6,096 nucleotides of DNA from contig CBDUNF010000212.1 of assembly GCA_965368515.1 (NCBI GenBank), forward strand, positions 1 to 6,096. The letters run 5' to 3'. The DNA is from JAAETI01 sp965368515 (lineage in GTDB: Bacteria; Actinomycetota; Acidimicrobiia; Spongiisociales; UBA5794). The position numbers and the translations under genes were made by a program. Positions within the stretch are counted from its first letter, which is position 1, and each line of letters opens with the position of its first letter. Shown here one piece after another: positions 1 to 6,096 of this stretch. The notes beneath the pieces are model-generated. The model was not told where the DNA came from, did no database searches, and worked only from the letters and a program-made list of their open reading frames with translations.

Positions 1-367
1 TGTCGATTTTCTCGCGCCGCTTCCGCCGACGCATTCCACTCTCGAGGAGGGCTGATTCTGCCTGCACGGTCGTAAACCTCTCATCGAAGAACTGAATGTC
101 GCAGCCGGTCGCGTCACCAACTGCGTCACCAAGTTCCCTAGCCATGACTGCAGACGGACCCTCCGCCCCTGACAGGGTTCGCGGTAGGCCGATGACCACA
201 GTCTCAACTTCGTATTCGGCGCACAAAGCCTTGATCGCAGCGACAGCATCTACTTTGCGACGATCAATCACTTCGTGCGGTTGCGCGATCATACCGATGG
301 CGTCGGATAAGGCGACGCCAATGCGCCGCTCCCCCGGATCAAGGCCCATTGTCCGGCTCAGAATCAA
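1..367 (-). CDS. ruvX: RuvX/YqgF RNase H-fold nuclease (Holliday junction resolvase-like), 3' end outside window
   Basis: The family has an RNase H-like fold and is assigned to Holliday-junction resolution and/or processing of the 5' end of pre-16S rRNA in the cytoplasm. Counting from the ATG at 349-347, the protein opens with GLDPGERRIGVALSD, which holds the first catalytic Asp (residue 4). IGLPRTLSGAEGPSA follows at about 53-67, then FFDERFTT with the DER motif at 89-91, and a basic stretch MRRRKRREKID whose last Asp (116) matches the third catalytic position. The reading frame runs off the window, so roughly the last 20-40 residues are missing. The start is uncertain. From the ATG only Met precedes GLD, whereas relatives have about four to seven residues there. 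In-frame upstream options are CTG (361-359, seven bases after AAGGAG) and TTG (367-365, overlapping the alaS stop as TTGA). The outermost option is used for the boundary. The gene is last in the visible operon, directly behind alaS. Confidence 0.93.
   Translation of the reverse strand, partial: MILSRTMGLDPGERRIGVALSDAIGMIAQPHEVIDRRKVDAVAAIKALCAEYEVETVVIGLPRTLSGAEGPSAVMARELGDAVGDATGCDIQFFDERFTTVQAESALLESGMRRRKRREKID
111..132. repeat. Short tandem repeat inside ruvX
   Basis: The ten bases gcgtcaccaa occur at 111-120 and again at 123-132, a 12-base period. On the coding strand this gives the repeated residues LGDA-VGDA in the stretch between the IGLP and DER motifs of RuvX. It keeps the reading frame and looks like a small in-frame duplication or chance similarity. 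Confidence 0.5.
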
Positions 368-2985
368 GCTCCTTGCAGCGCGGATCTTGCAGCTTTGCGA
401 GCCACTTCCAGCGCCGCTGCGACCTCATCACCCTTCGGTCCACCGGCTTGGGCAAGCTCGTGATCCCTGCTGCCGCCGCCGCCAACGACCCGGGCAGCTA
501 TTGCAGTGATTTCACCGGCCGAAAGCCCAGCCTCTACGAGGTCAGGAGTGGCAAACACCAAGAGCGCCGCCTTGCCACCGATGTTGGAACCGAGCACCCC
601 GATGCCGGACGTGATCCGATCACGCAACTGGAAGGCCAAGGCACGTAGCTCATCGGGGGTTGCCCCCGGTTGGTTGAGCACGATGAGGCTGTGCCCGTTG
701 TACTCCTCGGCCTCGTCGAGCACCTGCCCGGCCGTCTCCAATCGTGCCCGCTCCTCGAACTCATCGATACGCTCTTGTTGATCGCGCAACCGCAGCGTCA
801 GAGATCGAGCTGCCTCGACCACACCGCCTTCCTGAGTTCGGAGCACGGATGCGGCGTCTCGGAGCTGGTTCCGGATGCCCATCAGGTGTTCGTATCCGGC
901 GACACCCGTCAGTGCTTCGACCCGCCTCGTGTTGGCCGCTACCGAGCCTTCCGAGACGAGAACCAACGGCCCGATCTGGCCGGTGGATGGCACATGAGTA
1001 CCACCGCAGAACTCAGTCGAGTAGCTGCCGGTCTGGACGACGCGCACCCGATCACCGTATTTGTCGCCGAAGAACGCCAGCGCCCCCATCTTCTCCGCCT
1101 CGTCCTTTGAGGTCTCGATGGTCGTGACGTGTGCGTTCTCGACCACTCGTTCGTTGACGACCTGCTCGATCCCGAGCAGTTCGTCTGGTTCGACAGCCTT
1201 GAAGTGGCTGAAGTCGAAGCGGAGGCGATTCTCAGCGACCAGCGAGCCTTCCTGATGAACATGGTCACCGAGAACCTCTCGGAGCGCCCAATGGAGAAGG
1301 TGAGTTCCCGTGTGGTTCTTGCGGATTCGTTCGCGGCGGGTGGTTGCGATGGACGTCTCAGCGTCCTGGCCCACCGCAACATGACCAGAGGTAACGATGC
1401 CGCGGTGGCCATGAACACCGGGAATTGCGAGCTGCGTGTCGCCGACTTCGAGAATGCCGGTCTCCGTGCGGATGATCCCGGTGTCACCGACCTGACCGCC
1501 CGACTCGGCGTAGAACGGAGTTCGATCGAGGAACAGCTCGACTTCCTGACCTTCATCGGCACGGTCAACCGGCTCACCCTCGCGAACCAGCGAGAGGACC
1601 TGAGCGACTCCCGTCTCGGAATCGTATCCGATGAAGTCCGTCCCATCGAGACTCCGAATCAGCGAGCGATACTCGTCGCTGACATCGGTGCCGACGCCAC
1701 TCTTGAAGTTGGCCCGGGCTTGCTCCTTCTGCGCATCCATCATGCGTTCGAATTCGTCGACATCGAGGGCGAAGCCCCGCTCGGTAAGGATCTCCTGGGT
1801 GAGTTCCCTTGGGAAGCCATGCGTGTCGTGGAGTTTGAAGGCCACTTCACCGGCGAGGGTTGCCCCAGGATCAACGTCTTCGAGAGCGTCGTCGAGAAGC
1901 CGCTGACCGGACTCGAGCGTCTTGCGGAATCGTCCCTCTTCTCGCTCTGCCATCTCCAGAATGCTGTCGCGCCTTTCGATCAGATCGGGATATCCATCGC
2001 CCATTTCATCGACCGTGGCGTTGACCAAGGTCGGCATGATGTTCTCTGTGGATCCCAACAGCACCGCGTGCCTTACTGCACGGCGAAGCAGACGACGCAG
2101 CACATAACCACGTCCTTGGTTTGAGGGAACGACCTTGTCGGCAATGAGGAAGGTCACGGCACGACCGTGATCCCCCAAAATCCTGAGACTTGTGTCGGTC
2201 TTATCGTCACTGTCGAATCTGGCTCCGGTTGCACGCTCAGCCGCGGCGATAATACTGCGCAATTCGTTGGTCTTGAACACGCTGTCAACACCTTGGAGGA
2301 CCGTCGCCAGTCGTTCGAGACCGGCACCGGTGTCGATGTTCTTTGCGGGGAGATCGCCGACGACGTGATAGGGCTTGTCCTGCACATTCTGCATGAAGAC
2401 AAGATTCCAAATCTCCATGAATCGCTCGTCATCAACCTCGGGCCCACCATCGGGGCCGTACTCCGGACCTTTGTCGAAGAAGATCTCCGAAGACGGCCCA
2501 CAGGGTCCGGGAACACCCATCTGCCAGAAGTTGTCGCGATCCATTCGCTGCAGCCGTGTGGGACTGATACCAACCGAATCGAGCCAGATCTCGGCCGCCT
2601 CATCATCGGAGTCGTGCACGGTGAACCAGAGACGATCGGGGTCGATACCGAAGCCGTCCGTGACCAATTCATACGCCCACGGAATTGCCTTCTCCTTGAA
2701 ATAATCGCCGAATGAGAAGTTGCCCAGCATCTCGAAGAAGGTGAGATGGCGAGCGGTCGTGCCCACGATGTCTATGTCCTCGGTTCGGCCACACTTCTGC
2801 ACGCTCACGGCGCGCGGATAAGGTGGGACCTCTTCGCCCAGCAGGTACGGCTTGAACGGCACCATGCCGGCGACGGTCAACAGCAAGGTCGGATCGATCG
2901 GGATCAGCGACGCGCTGGCCACAACGGTGTGGCCTCGATCGGCAAAGAATGACTCAAAAGTCTTTCGGATTTCTTGACTATTCAT
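364..2985 (-). CDS. alaS: Alanyl-tRNA synthetase, complete (873 aa)
   Basis: This cytoplasmic class II synthetase charges tRNA-Ala and hydrolyses mischarged Ser/Gly-tRNA-Ala. The N-terminal catalytic domain (about 1-240) starts with the expected EIRKTFESFF…GH pattern. It contains TVAGMVPFKPYLLG (37-50), the motif-2 region RHLTFFEMLGNFSFGDYFKE (79-98) and GAGLERLATVLQG (220-232). The tRNA-recognition domain follows to about 450. The editing domain carries the zinc-site pair HTGTH (H558, H562) and CGGTH (C660, H664). A charged helical linker (about 700-760) leads to a DHHA1-type C-terminal domain with VGGGGSRDHELAQAGG (834-849). All key motifs and the usual length are present, so it should be active. 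The loop KCGRTEDIDIVG (64-75) lacks the AGGKHND-type segment of E. coli AlaS, as in actinobacteria. The ATG at 2985 gives the normal family N-terminus, but no Shine-Dalgarno precedes it. Instead a GC hairpin fills the 24-nt gap to hisS. Confidence 0.98.
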   Translation of the reverse strand: MNSQEIRKTFESFFADRGHTVVASASLIPIDPTLLLTVAGMVPFKPYLLGEEVPPYPRAVSVQKCGRTEDIDIVGTTARHLTFFEMLGNFSFGDYFKEKAIPWAYELVTDGFGIDPDRLWFTVHDSDDEAAEIWLDSVGISPTRLQRMDRDNFWQMGVPGPCGPSSEIFFDKGPEYGPDGGPEVDDERFMEIWNLVFMQNVQDKPYHVVGDLPAKNIDTGAGLERLATVLQGVDSVFKTNELRSIIAAAERATGARFDSDDKTDTSLRILGDHGRAVTFLIADKVVPSNQGRGYVLRRLLRRAVRHAVLLGSTENIMPTLVNATVDEMGDGYPDLIERRDSILEMAEREEGRFRKTLESGQRLLDDALEDVDPGATLAGEVAFKLHDTHGFPRELTQEILTERGFALDVDEFERMMDAQKEQARANFKSGVGTDVSDEYRSLIRSLDGTDFIGYDSETGVAQVLSLVREGEPVDRADEGQEVELFLDRTPFYAESGGQVGDTGIIRTETGILEVGDTQLAIPGVHGHRGIVTSGHVAVGQDAETSIATTRRERIRKNHTGTHLLHWALREVLGDHVHQEGSLVAENRLRFDFSHFKAVEPDELLGIEQVVNERVVENAHVTTIETSKDEAEKMGALAFFGDKYGDRVRVVQTGSYSTEFCGGTHVPSTGQIGPLVLVSEGSVAANTRRVEALTGVAGYEHLMGIRNQLRDAASVLRTQEGGVVEAARSLTLRLRDQQERIDEFEERARLETAGQVLDEAEEYNGHSLIVLNQPGATPDELRALAFQLRDRITSGIGVLGSNIGGKAALLVFATPDLVEAGLSAGEITAIAARVVGGGGSRDHELAQAGGPKGDEVAAALEVARKAARSALQGA
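369..374 (-). promoter_or_regulatory. Shine-Dalgarno site for ruvX, inside the end of alaS
   Basis: The minus strand reads AAGGAG here, within the last codons of alaS (…LQGA). It is the strongest ribosome binding site visible at any gene junction in the window. It lies 1 base before the in-frame TTG (367), 7 bases before the in-frame CTG (361) and 19 bases before the ATG (349). It therefore argues against the ATG as the only start of ruvX. The function is inferred from sequence alone. Confidence 0.6.
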
Positions 2986-2987
2986 TG

Positions 2988-3007
2988 GGCGGCAGGTTAG
3001 CGCCGCC
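2988..3007 (-). promoter_or_regulatory. GC-rich inverted repeat (hairpin) immediately before the alaS start codon
   Basis: On the minus strand GGCGGC (3007-3002), an 8-base loop GCTAACCT (3001-2994) and GCCGCC (2993-2988) form a perfect 6-bp all-GC stem. It starts two bases after the hisS stop codon and ends two bases before the alaS ATG, so it occupies most of the 24-nt spacer. No U-tract follows, so it is not an intrinsic terminator. In RNA it would cover the position where an alaS Shine-Dalgarno should be, and no such site is visible. Ribosomes finishing hisS could melt it, which would couple alaS translation to hisS. A protein-binding dyad is an alternative. The structure is seen; its role is inferred. 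Confidence 0.5.
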
Positions 3008-3009
3008 GG

Positions 3010-4344
3010 TCAGGACTCATCTTCGGTAGCCAGTGCTGCCACACAGTGCGCAGCGAGTGCGTCGCGGGCCACATCCGAGGCCTCTCCAGTGTCGAGGTCT
3101 TTCACTGAGGCAGTCCCCTGTTCCCATTCCGTGTCACCGATTACCACAGCCAACCGATGCCCGCGCCGATCCGCATACTTCATTTGTGCCCCGAGCTTGC
3201 GTGCCTCTGGATATAGCTCTACCGATAGACCCGCATTGCGCAGTTCTTCGGCGAGAGCCAGATAGTCGTTGGTTCTGTCCTTCGCGAACAGAGCAACAAA
3301 GACATCAGCGGCGGCTGCGCGTTCGTCCACCTGGCCGAGCTCCTCCATCGCCGCGATCAGACGATCAACGCCGAGTGAGCCCCCGATGCCGGGGAGCCGC
3401 TGCTTTGTGTAGAGCGATGCCAGGTCGTCGTAGCGTCCACCGGAAAGAACACTCCCGATGCCGGGCAGAGCCTCAAGAAACGTTTCGAAAACGGTACCGG
3501 TGTAATAGGCCAGACCGCGGGCAATGCTGACATCGAGCCGGATACGGTGCTCGGGGACTCCCGCTGCTCTAACCCCTTCGAGGACCGTCACAATGGAGGC
3601 CAGCCCCCTACGTGCGGCGTCCGAATCTCCGACGATCTCGGGCAGGGCCTCCACAATCTCATCGTTGCTGCCCTGTACGTCGGCCAGCGCCAGAATCTCG
3701 TCCGCTTGCGGCTCGGTCGCACCGGCGGCATCAAGAAGCTCTGCACGAACGCCATCAGCGCCGATCTTGCCGAGCTTGTCGAGAGAACGGAGGACGGCGC
3801 CCCCCTGGTCCGCCAGGCCGAGGCGCTCGAGCAGACCGTTCAGCAGGTCCCGGTTGTTGAAATGGATCTTGAATTCGGAGATGTCGAGTGCTGCGAACAA
3901 ATCATGGACGACCACGAGGGTCTCGATGTCTGCCACAAGGCTTTCGGTGCCAATCGTGTCGAAATCGAACTGAACGAACTCCCGGTACCGGCCTCGCTGG
4001 GTGTTCTCGCCGCGCCACACCGGACCGACGTGGTAGCGCTTGAACGGTGTACCGAGCTTGCCGATGTGCTGGGCAGCGAATCGGGCCAAAGGCACAGTCA
4101 GGTCAAAGCGCATCGCAACGTCGCGGCCGCCGTTGTCCTCGAACCGGTACATCTGCCGATCCGTCTCATCGCTACCTTTGCCAAAGAGAATCTCGCTGTA
4201 CTCGAGTGCAGGTGTGTCGATCGGCGTGTATCCGAATGAGCGGTACACCTTGCGGGCAACGTCGATGACTTGCTCTCGAGCCGTCATCGTCACCGGCAAT
4301 TGATCGCGGAAACCCTTCAGGGTCCTCGGCTGGATGATGCTCAT
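3010..4344 (-). CDS. hisS: Histidyl-tRNA synthetase, FDLTVP type (444 aa)
   Basis: This cytoplasmic class II synthetase charges tRNA-His. The N-terminus reads PRTLKGFRDQLP, followed by a catalytic core with RFDLTVPLARF (79-89), where E. coli- and Bacillus-type enzymes have RPEGT. Next come motif 2, VGPVWRGENTQRGRYREF (106-123), the histidine-A motif ARGLAYYTGTVFE (275-287), SGGRYDDL (301-308) and motif 3, GGSLGVDRL (321-329). The anticodon-binding domain occupies about 345-440, including LYPEARKLGAQMKYADRRG. The length is normal and the motifs are complete, so it should function as a synthetase. HisZ, the hisG partner paralogue, is unlikely because the C-terminal domain is present. The ATG at 4344 overlaps the stop of the upstream small gene (ATGA) and has GGAG (4353-4350) five bases upstream. 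Many actinobacteria carry hisS just before aspS, so its place between rarA and alaS, together with its subtype, is notable. Confidence 0.97.
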   Translation of the reverse strand: MSIIQPRTLKGFRDQLPVTMTAREQVIDVARKVYRSFGYTPIDTPALEYSEILFGKGSDETDRQMYRFEDNGGRDVAMRFDLTVPLARFAAQHIGKLGTPFKRYHVGPVWRGENTQRGRYREFVQFDFDTIGTESLVADIETLVVVHDLFAALDISEFKIHFNNRDLLNGLLERLGLADQGGAVLRSLDKLGKIGADGVRAELLDAAGATEPQADEILALADVQGSNDEIVEALPEIVGDSDAARRGLASIVTVLEGVRAAGVPEHRIRLDVSIARGLAYYTGTVFETFLEALPGIGSVLSGGRYDDLASLYTKQRLPGIGGSLGVDRLIAAMEELGQVDERAAAADVFVALFAKDRTNDYLALAEELRNAGLSVELYPEARKLGAQMKYADRRGHRLAVVIGDTEWEQGTASVKDLDTGEASDVARDALAAHCVAALATEDES

Positions 4345-4535
4345 CGTGTCTCCGGGTCGGGTTGCACGGCGTCAGCCGCCGTGTCGAAGACCTTGGCCAC
4401 GCCTTTGAGGCCTGTGTTGGCAAGGTTGCGCGGTGTCATTCGCTCGCGCGCCTTTCTCAGCTCATTGGCCAGATAGGCAAATGCGCCAAGGGATGACAAT
4501 GCCCCCACTACGAACCAGCGGATTCTCAAGAACAT
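4341..4535 (-). CDS. Small single-pass membrane protein of unknown function (64 aa)
   Basis: I do not recognise a named family. After the basic start MFLRIR there is one predicted membrane helix (about residues 7-24, WFVVGALSSLGAFAYLAN) rich in small residues. A charged segment ELRKARERMTP follows, then a possibly amphipathic helix LKGVAKVFDTAADAV and a polar tail. The charge pattern does not clearly settle which end faces the cytoplasm. There is no signal-peptidase site, so it is probably anchored. The ATG at 4535 is the only usual start codon in frame before rarA ends; a weak GGGA lies five bases upstream. The stop overlaps hisS by four bases, which strongly supports a real gene. Actinobacteria often have a small membrane-protein gene (for example the DUF6167 kind) between rarA and alaS, with a similar layout of one helix followed by a basic LTP-like stretch. 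Kinship to that group is a guess from layout and position. Confidence 0.8.
   Translation of the reverse strand: MFLRIRWFVVGALSSLGAFAYLANELRKARERMTPRNLANTGLKGVAKVFDTAADAVQPDPETR
4350..4353 (-). promoter_or_regulatory. Shine-Dalgarno site for hisS
   Basis: The minus strand reads GGAG five bases before the hisS ATG, inside the last codons of the 64-residue gene. With the ATGA stop/start overlap it fixes the hisS start and indicates translational coupling. Confidence 0.6.
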
Positions 4536-4561
4536 GGGATTCCCAGCAACATCATCTAAGA

Positions 4562-5905
4562 CTACTTCCGTTCCTGTTTGCCGAGCCGCGCATCGATCTT
4601 GCGGAGCCGCTCCTTGAGGAGCGCTTCTTCTCCGTGCTCGCCGGGCAGGTAGACGTGCTCTGCGATTGCATCATCGGGCAGATACTGCTGGGCGAGTATG
4701 CCGTCGGGGTGGTCATGTGGGTAGAGGTAGCCGACGCCATCTCCCATCGCTCGTTGCCCCTCCATCGCGGCGCTTCGCAAATGGGGAGGCACAGTCGCCG
4801 CGGGGGTCTGTTCGAGGAGTTCTCTGACTCGCCCAATCGCCGTCTTGAGCGTATTCGATTTCGGGGCGAGAGCGAGATACAGCGTCGCATGCGAGAGCGC
4901 ATAAGCCCCCTCGGGCAGACCGATCAGTTCAATCGCCCGGAAGGCGTCTGTTGCGATCGAAAGCGCCTTGCTGTCGGCAAGCCCGACATCCTCTGATGCG
5001 AGGATCACCAACCGCCTGGCAATGAACTTCGGATCCTCGCCCGCCTCGATCATTGTGTGCAGCCAGTACATCGCCGCATCAGGATCCGACCCGCGGATGC
5101 TTTTGATGAAGGCCGAGATCACGTCGTAGTGTCGATCGCCGCCTTTGTCGTATCGGATGACTCGCCGCTGTAGAGCCTCGGTGACATCGGCGACGTCAAC
5201 GGTATCTCTGCCGGACCCTCTGACGATCGCCGCCGCCACATCGAGCGTGTTGAGCGCAAGGCGCGCATCTCCGCCTACCCGTTCCGCGATCACCCCCAGG
5301 ACATCGTCTGCAACCTTCATATCGCCGCCAAGACCGCGCATGGCATCGGTCCTCGCCGCGTCGAGAACCGCGACAACATCCTCAGGCTCAAGCGCTTCCG
5401 TCCGAAACACGGTGCAGCGGGAGATGAGCGGCGAGTTGACCTCAAAGAAAGGGTTCTCGGTTGTAGCTCCCACTAGAACGATGGTTCCGTCTTCCACGCC
5501 CGGGAGCAGGGCATCCTGCTGCGACTTGCTAAACCGGTGGATTTCGTCGAGGAAAAGAACCGTGCGACCAAGGTCGTCTTCGAGGCGCTGGCGGGCACTC
5601 GCCAGGATCGCCCGGACATCCTTAACACCTGCGGACGTCGCCGACAGCTCCGCAAACCGGGCCTGAGCCGCTTTGGCGGTCAAACGCGCCAGCGTGGTCT
5701 TGCCCGTCCCCGCCGGGCCCCACAGGATCAACGACGTTGGCCGTCCCGAATCCAGTAACGCCCGAAACGCCGTCCCCGGAGCCACCAGATGTTGCTGCCC
5801 GGCTACCTCGTCGAGATTGCGCGGCCGCATCCGCGCCGCCAGTGGAGCTGCCGAGAATCGGCGGTCTGCCCGCTCCTCGGCGAAGAGATCATCTTGCGAC
5901 GTCAA
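4562..5905 (-). CDS. rarA: Replication-associated recombination protein A, AAA+ ATPase (RarA/MgsA, 447 aa)
   Basis: RarA is the bacterial relative of yeast Mgs1 and human WRNIP1. It is a clamp-loader-like ATPase that acts at stalled replication forks and at single-strand/double-strand junctions. The sequence has the conserved lead PLAARMRPRNLDEVAGQQHLV (21-41) and Walker A GPAGTGKT (63-70). It also has Walker B LFLDEIH (117-123), sensor 1 ATTENP (147-152), an arginine-finger region LISRC (R163) and sensor 2 GGDARLALN (211-219). The tetramerisation and C-terminal domains follow, with RHYDVISAFIKSIRGSDPDAA (258-278), ARRLVILASEDVGLAD (296-311) and GYLYPHDHPDG…QQYLPD near the end. Length and motifs are typical and nothing is missing. 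The start is TTG at 5905-5903, overlapping the aspS stop as TTGA, with only a weak GAG five bases upstream. No ATG or GTG lies before the conserved PLAARM block. Expression is probably coupled to aspS. Confidence 0.97.
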   Translation of the reverse strand: MTSQDDLFAEERADRRFSAAPLAARMRPRNLDEVAGQQHLVAPGTAFRALLDSGRPTSLILWGPAGTGKTTLARLTAKAAQARFAELSATSAGVKDVRAILASARQRLEDDLGRTVLFLDEIHRFSKSQQDALLPGVEDGTIVLVGATTENPFFEVNSPLISRCTVFRTEALEPEDVVAVLDAARTDAMRGLGGDMKVADDVLGVIAERVGGDARLALNTLDVAAAIVRGSGRDTVDVADVTEALQRRVIRYDKGGDRHYDVISAFIKSIRGSDPDAAMYWLHTMIEAGEDPKFIARRLVILASEDVGLADSKALSIATDAFRAIELIGLPEGAYALSHATLYLALAPKSNTLKTAIGRVRELLEQTPAATVPPHLRSAAMEGQRAMGDGVGYLYPHDHPDGILAQQYLPDDAIAEHVYLPGEHGEEALLKERLRKIDARLGKQERK

Positions 5906-6096
5906 CTGATCTCAGGCCAGGCGGCCCGCACCTCGGGTCTCACGTCGATGCCCAGCTCCTGGAGCTGTGCTTCTTCGACTACCCCCGGTGCGCCGGTCAG
6001 CGGGTCCGCACCGGTCTGCGTCTTTGGGAACGGCATGACCTCACGGATGTTCTGCTCGTCCTGGAGAATCGACACAAATCGATCGACTCCGATGGC
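5902..6096 (-). CDS. aspS: Aspartyl-tRNA synthetase, C-terminal 64 residues (5' part outside window)
   Basis: Only the end of this class II synthetase, which charges tRNA-Asp (or Asp/Asn if non-discriminating), is present. The visible part begins with AIGVDRFVSIL, containing motif 3 with its invariant Arg in GVDR. It continues with the family-specific ending NIREVMPFPKTQTG, then DPLTGAPGVV and QLQELGIDV, and finishes …RAAWPEIS. The frame is open to the window edge, so the gene is cut by the window rather than broken. Its TGA stop overlaps the TTG start of rarA by four bases. Whether the enzyme is discriminating cannot be judged, because the deciding residues lie upstream. Confidence 0.95.
   Translation of the reverse strand, partial: AIGVDRFVSILQDEQNIREVMPFPKTQTGADPLTGAPGVVEEAQLQELGIDVRPEVRAAWPEIS

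Noticed and set aside
939..1646. 235-codon open frame on the minus strand
   Set aside because: It is a frame-shifted reading of alaS on the same strand, rich in Ser/Arg and without domains; the in-frame alaS product explains the region.
1129..2124. 331-codon open frame on the plus strand
   Set aside because: It lies entirely antisense to the middle of alaS, whose motifs are intact. The translation shows no recognisable domain, and long antisense frames are common in GC-rich genes.
2167..2715. 182-codon open frame on the plus strand
   Set aside because: It is antisense to the catalytic domain of alaS; a shadow of the conserved gene.
2988..3007. The hisS-alaS inverted repeat as an intrinsic terminator
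   Set aside because: No U-tract follows on either strand and alaS begins two bases later in the same direction, so termination there is unlikely.
3547..4239. 230-codon open frame on the plus strand
   Set aside because: It is fully antisense to hisS, codon-aligned with it, with no family motifs and no intergenic room for a promoter.
4535..4545. Short palindrome TGGGAATCCCA before the small membrane-protein gene
   Set aside because: The arms are only five bases around a single central base, too close to fold as a hairpin, and there is no second copy to suggest an operator.
4526..4555. Nine-codon minus-strand frame MMLLGIPCS overlapping the start of the small membrane-protein gene
   Set aside because: It could be imagined as a leader peptide, but it has no Shine-Dalgarno, no run of a regulatory amino acid and no attenuator structure. 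A frame this short is expected by chance.
1..6096. A new defence, mobile or CRISPR-like system
   Set aside because: Every stretch over 30 bases is covered by a recognised housekeeping gene or the small membrane-protein gene. There are no transposase, integrase or phage genes, no array repeats, and no clear shift in base composition by eye.

Overview
The window is a stretch of bacterial housekeeping chromosome. All genes lie on the minus strand, packed almost without gaps, and are therefore read from high coordinate to low. In transcription order they are: the 3' end of aspS (aspartyl-tRNA synthetase), rarA (AAA+ replication-fork maintenance ATPase), a 64-residue single-pass membrane protein, hisS (histidyl-tRNA synthetase), alaS (alanyl-tRNA synthetase, complete), and the 5' part of ruvX/yqgF (RNase H-fold Holliday-junction resolvase-like protein).

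The order aspS - rarA - small protein - alaS - ruvX is a familiar actinobacterial arrangement. AlaS also has the short actinobacterial form of the motif-1 region (KCGRTEDIDIVG, without the AGGKHND-type insert of E. coli AlaS). The sequence is fairly GC-rich. I read the source as an actinomycetote, perhaps a deep-branching one such as Acidimicrobiia; the phylum is reasonably supported and the class is a guess.

The junctions suggest one operon with translational coupling. aspS and rarA overlap by four bases (TTGA, with rarA starting at TTG). The small protein and hisS overlap by four bases (ATGA). The alaS stop overlaps a possible TTG start of ruvX in the same way. The only spacers are 26 nt (rarA to the small protein) and 24 nt (hisS to alaS). 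The second spacer is almost filled by a GC-only 6-bp inverted repeat ending 2 nt before the alaS start codon. No gene-free stretch exceeds 30 nt, and I see no tRNA or rRNA gene, CRISPR array, mobile element, intrinsic terminator or convincing promoter.

Functionally the cluster joins tRNA charging (Asp, His, Ala) to DNA/RNA maintenance (RarA, RuvX). I found no undescribed system. The points most worth a second look are the hairpin before alaS, the unclear ruvX start, the FDLTVP-type hisS placed between rarA and alaS, and the uncharacterised small membrane protein.
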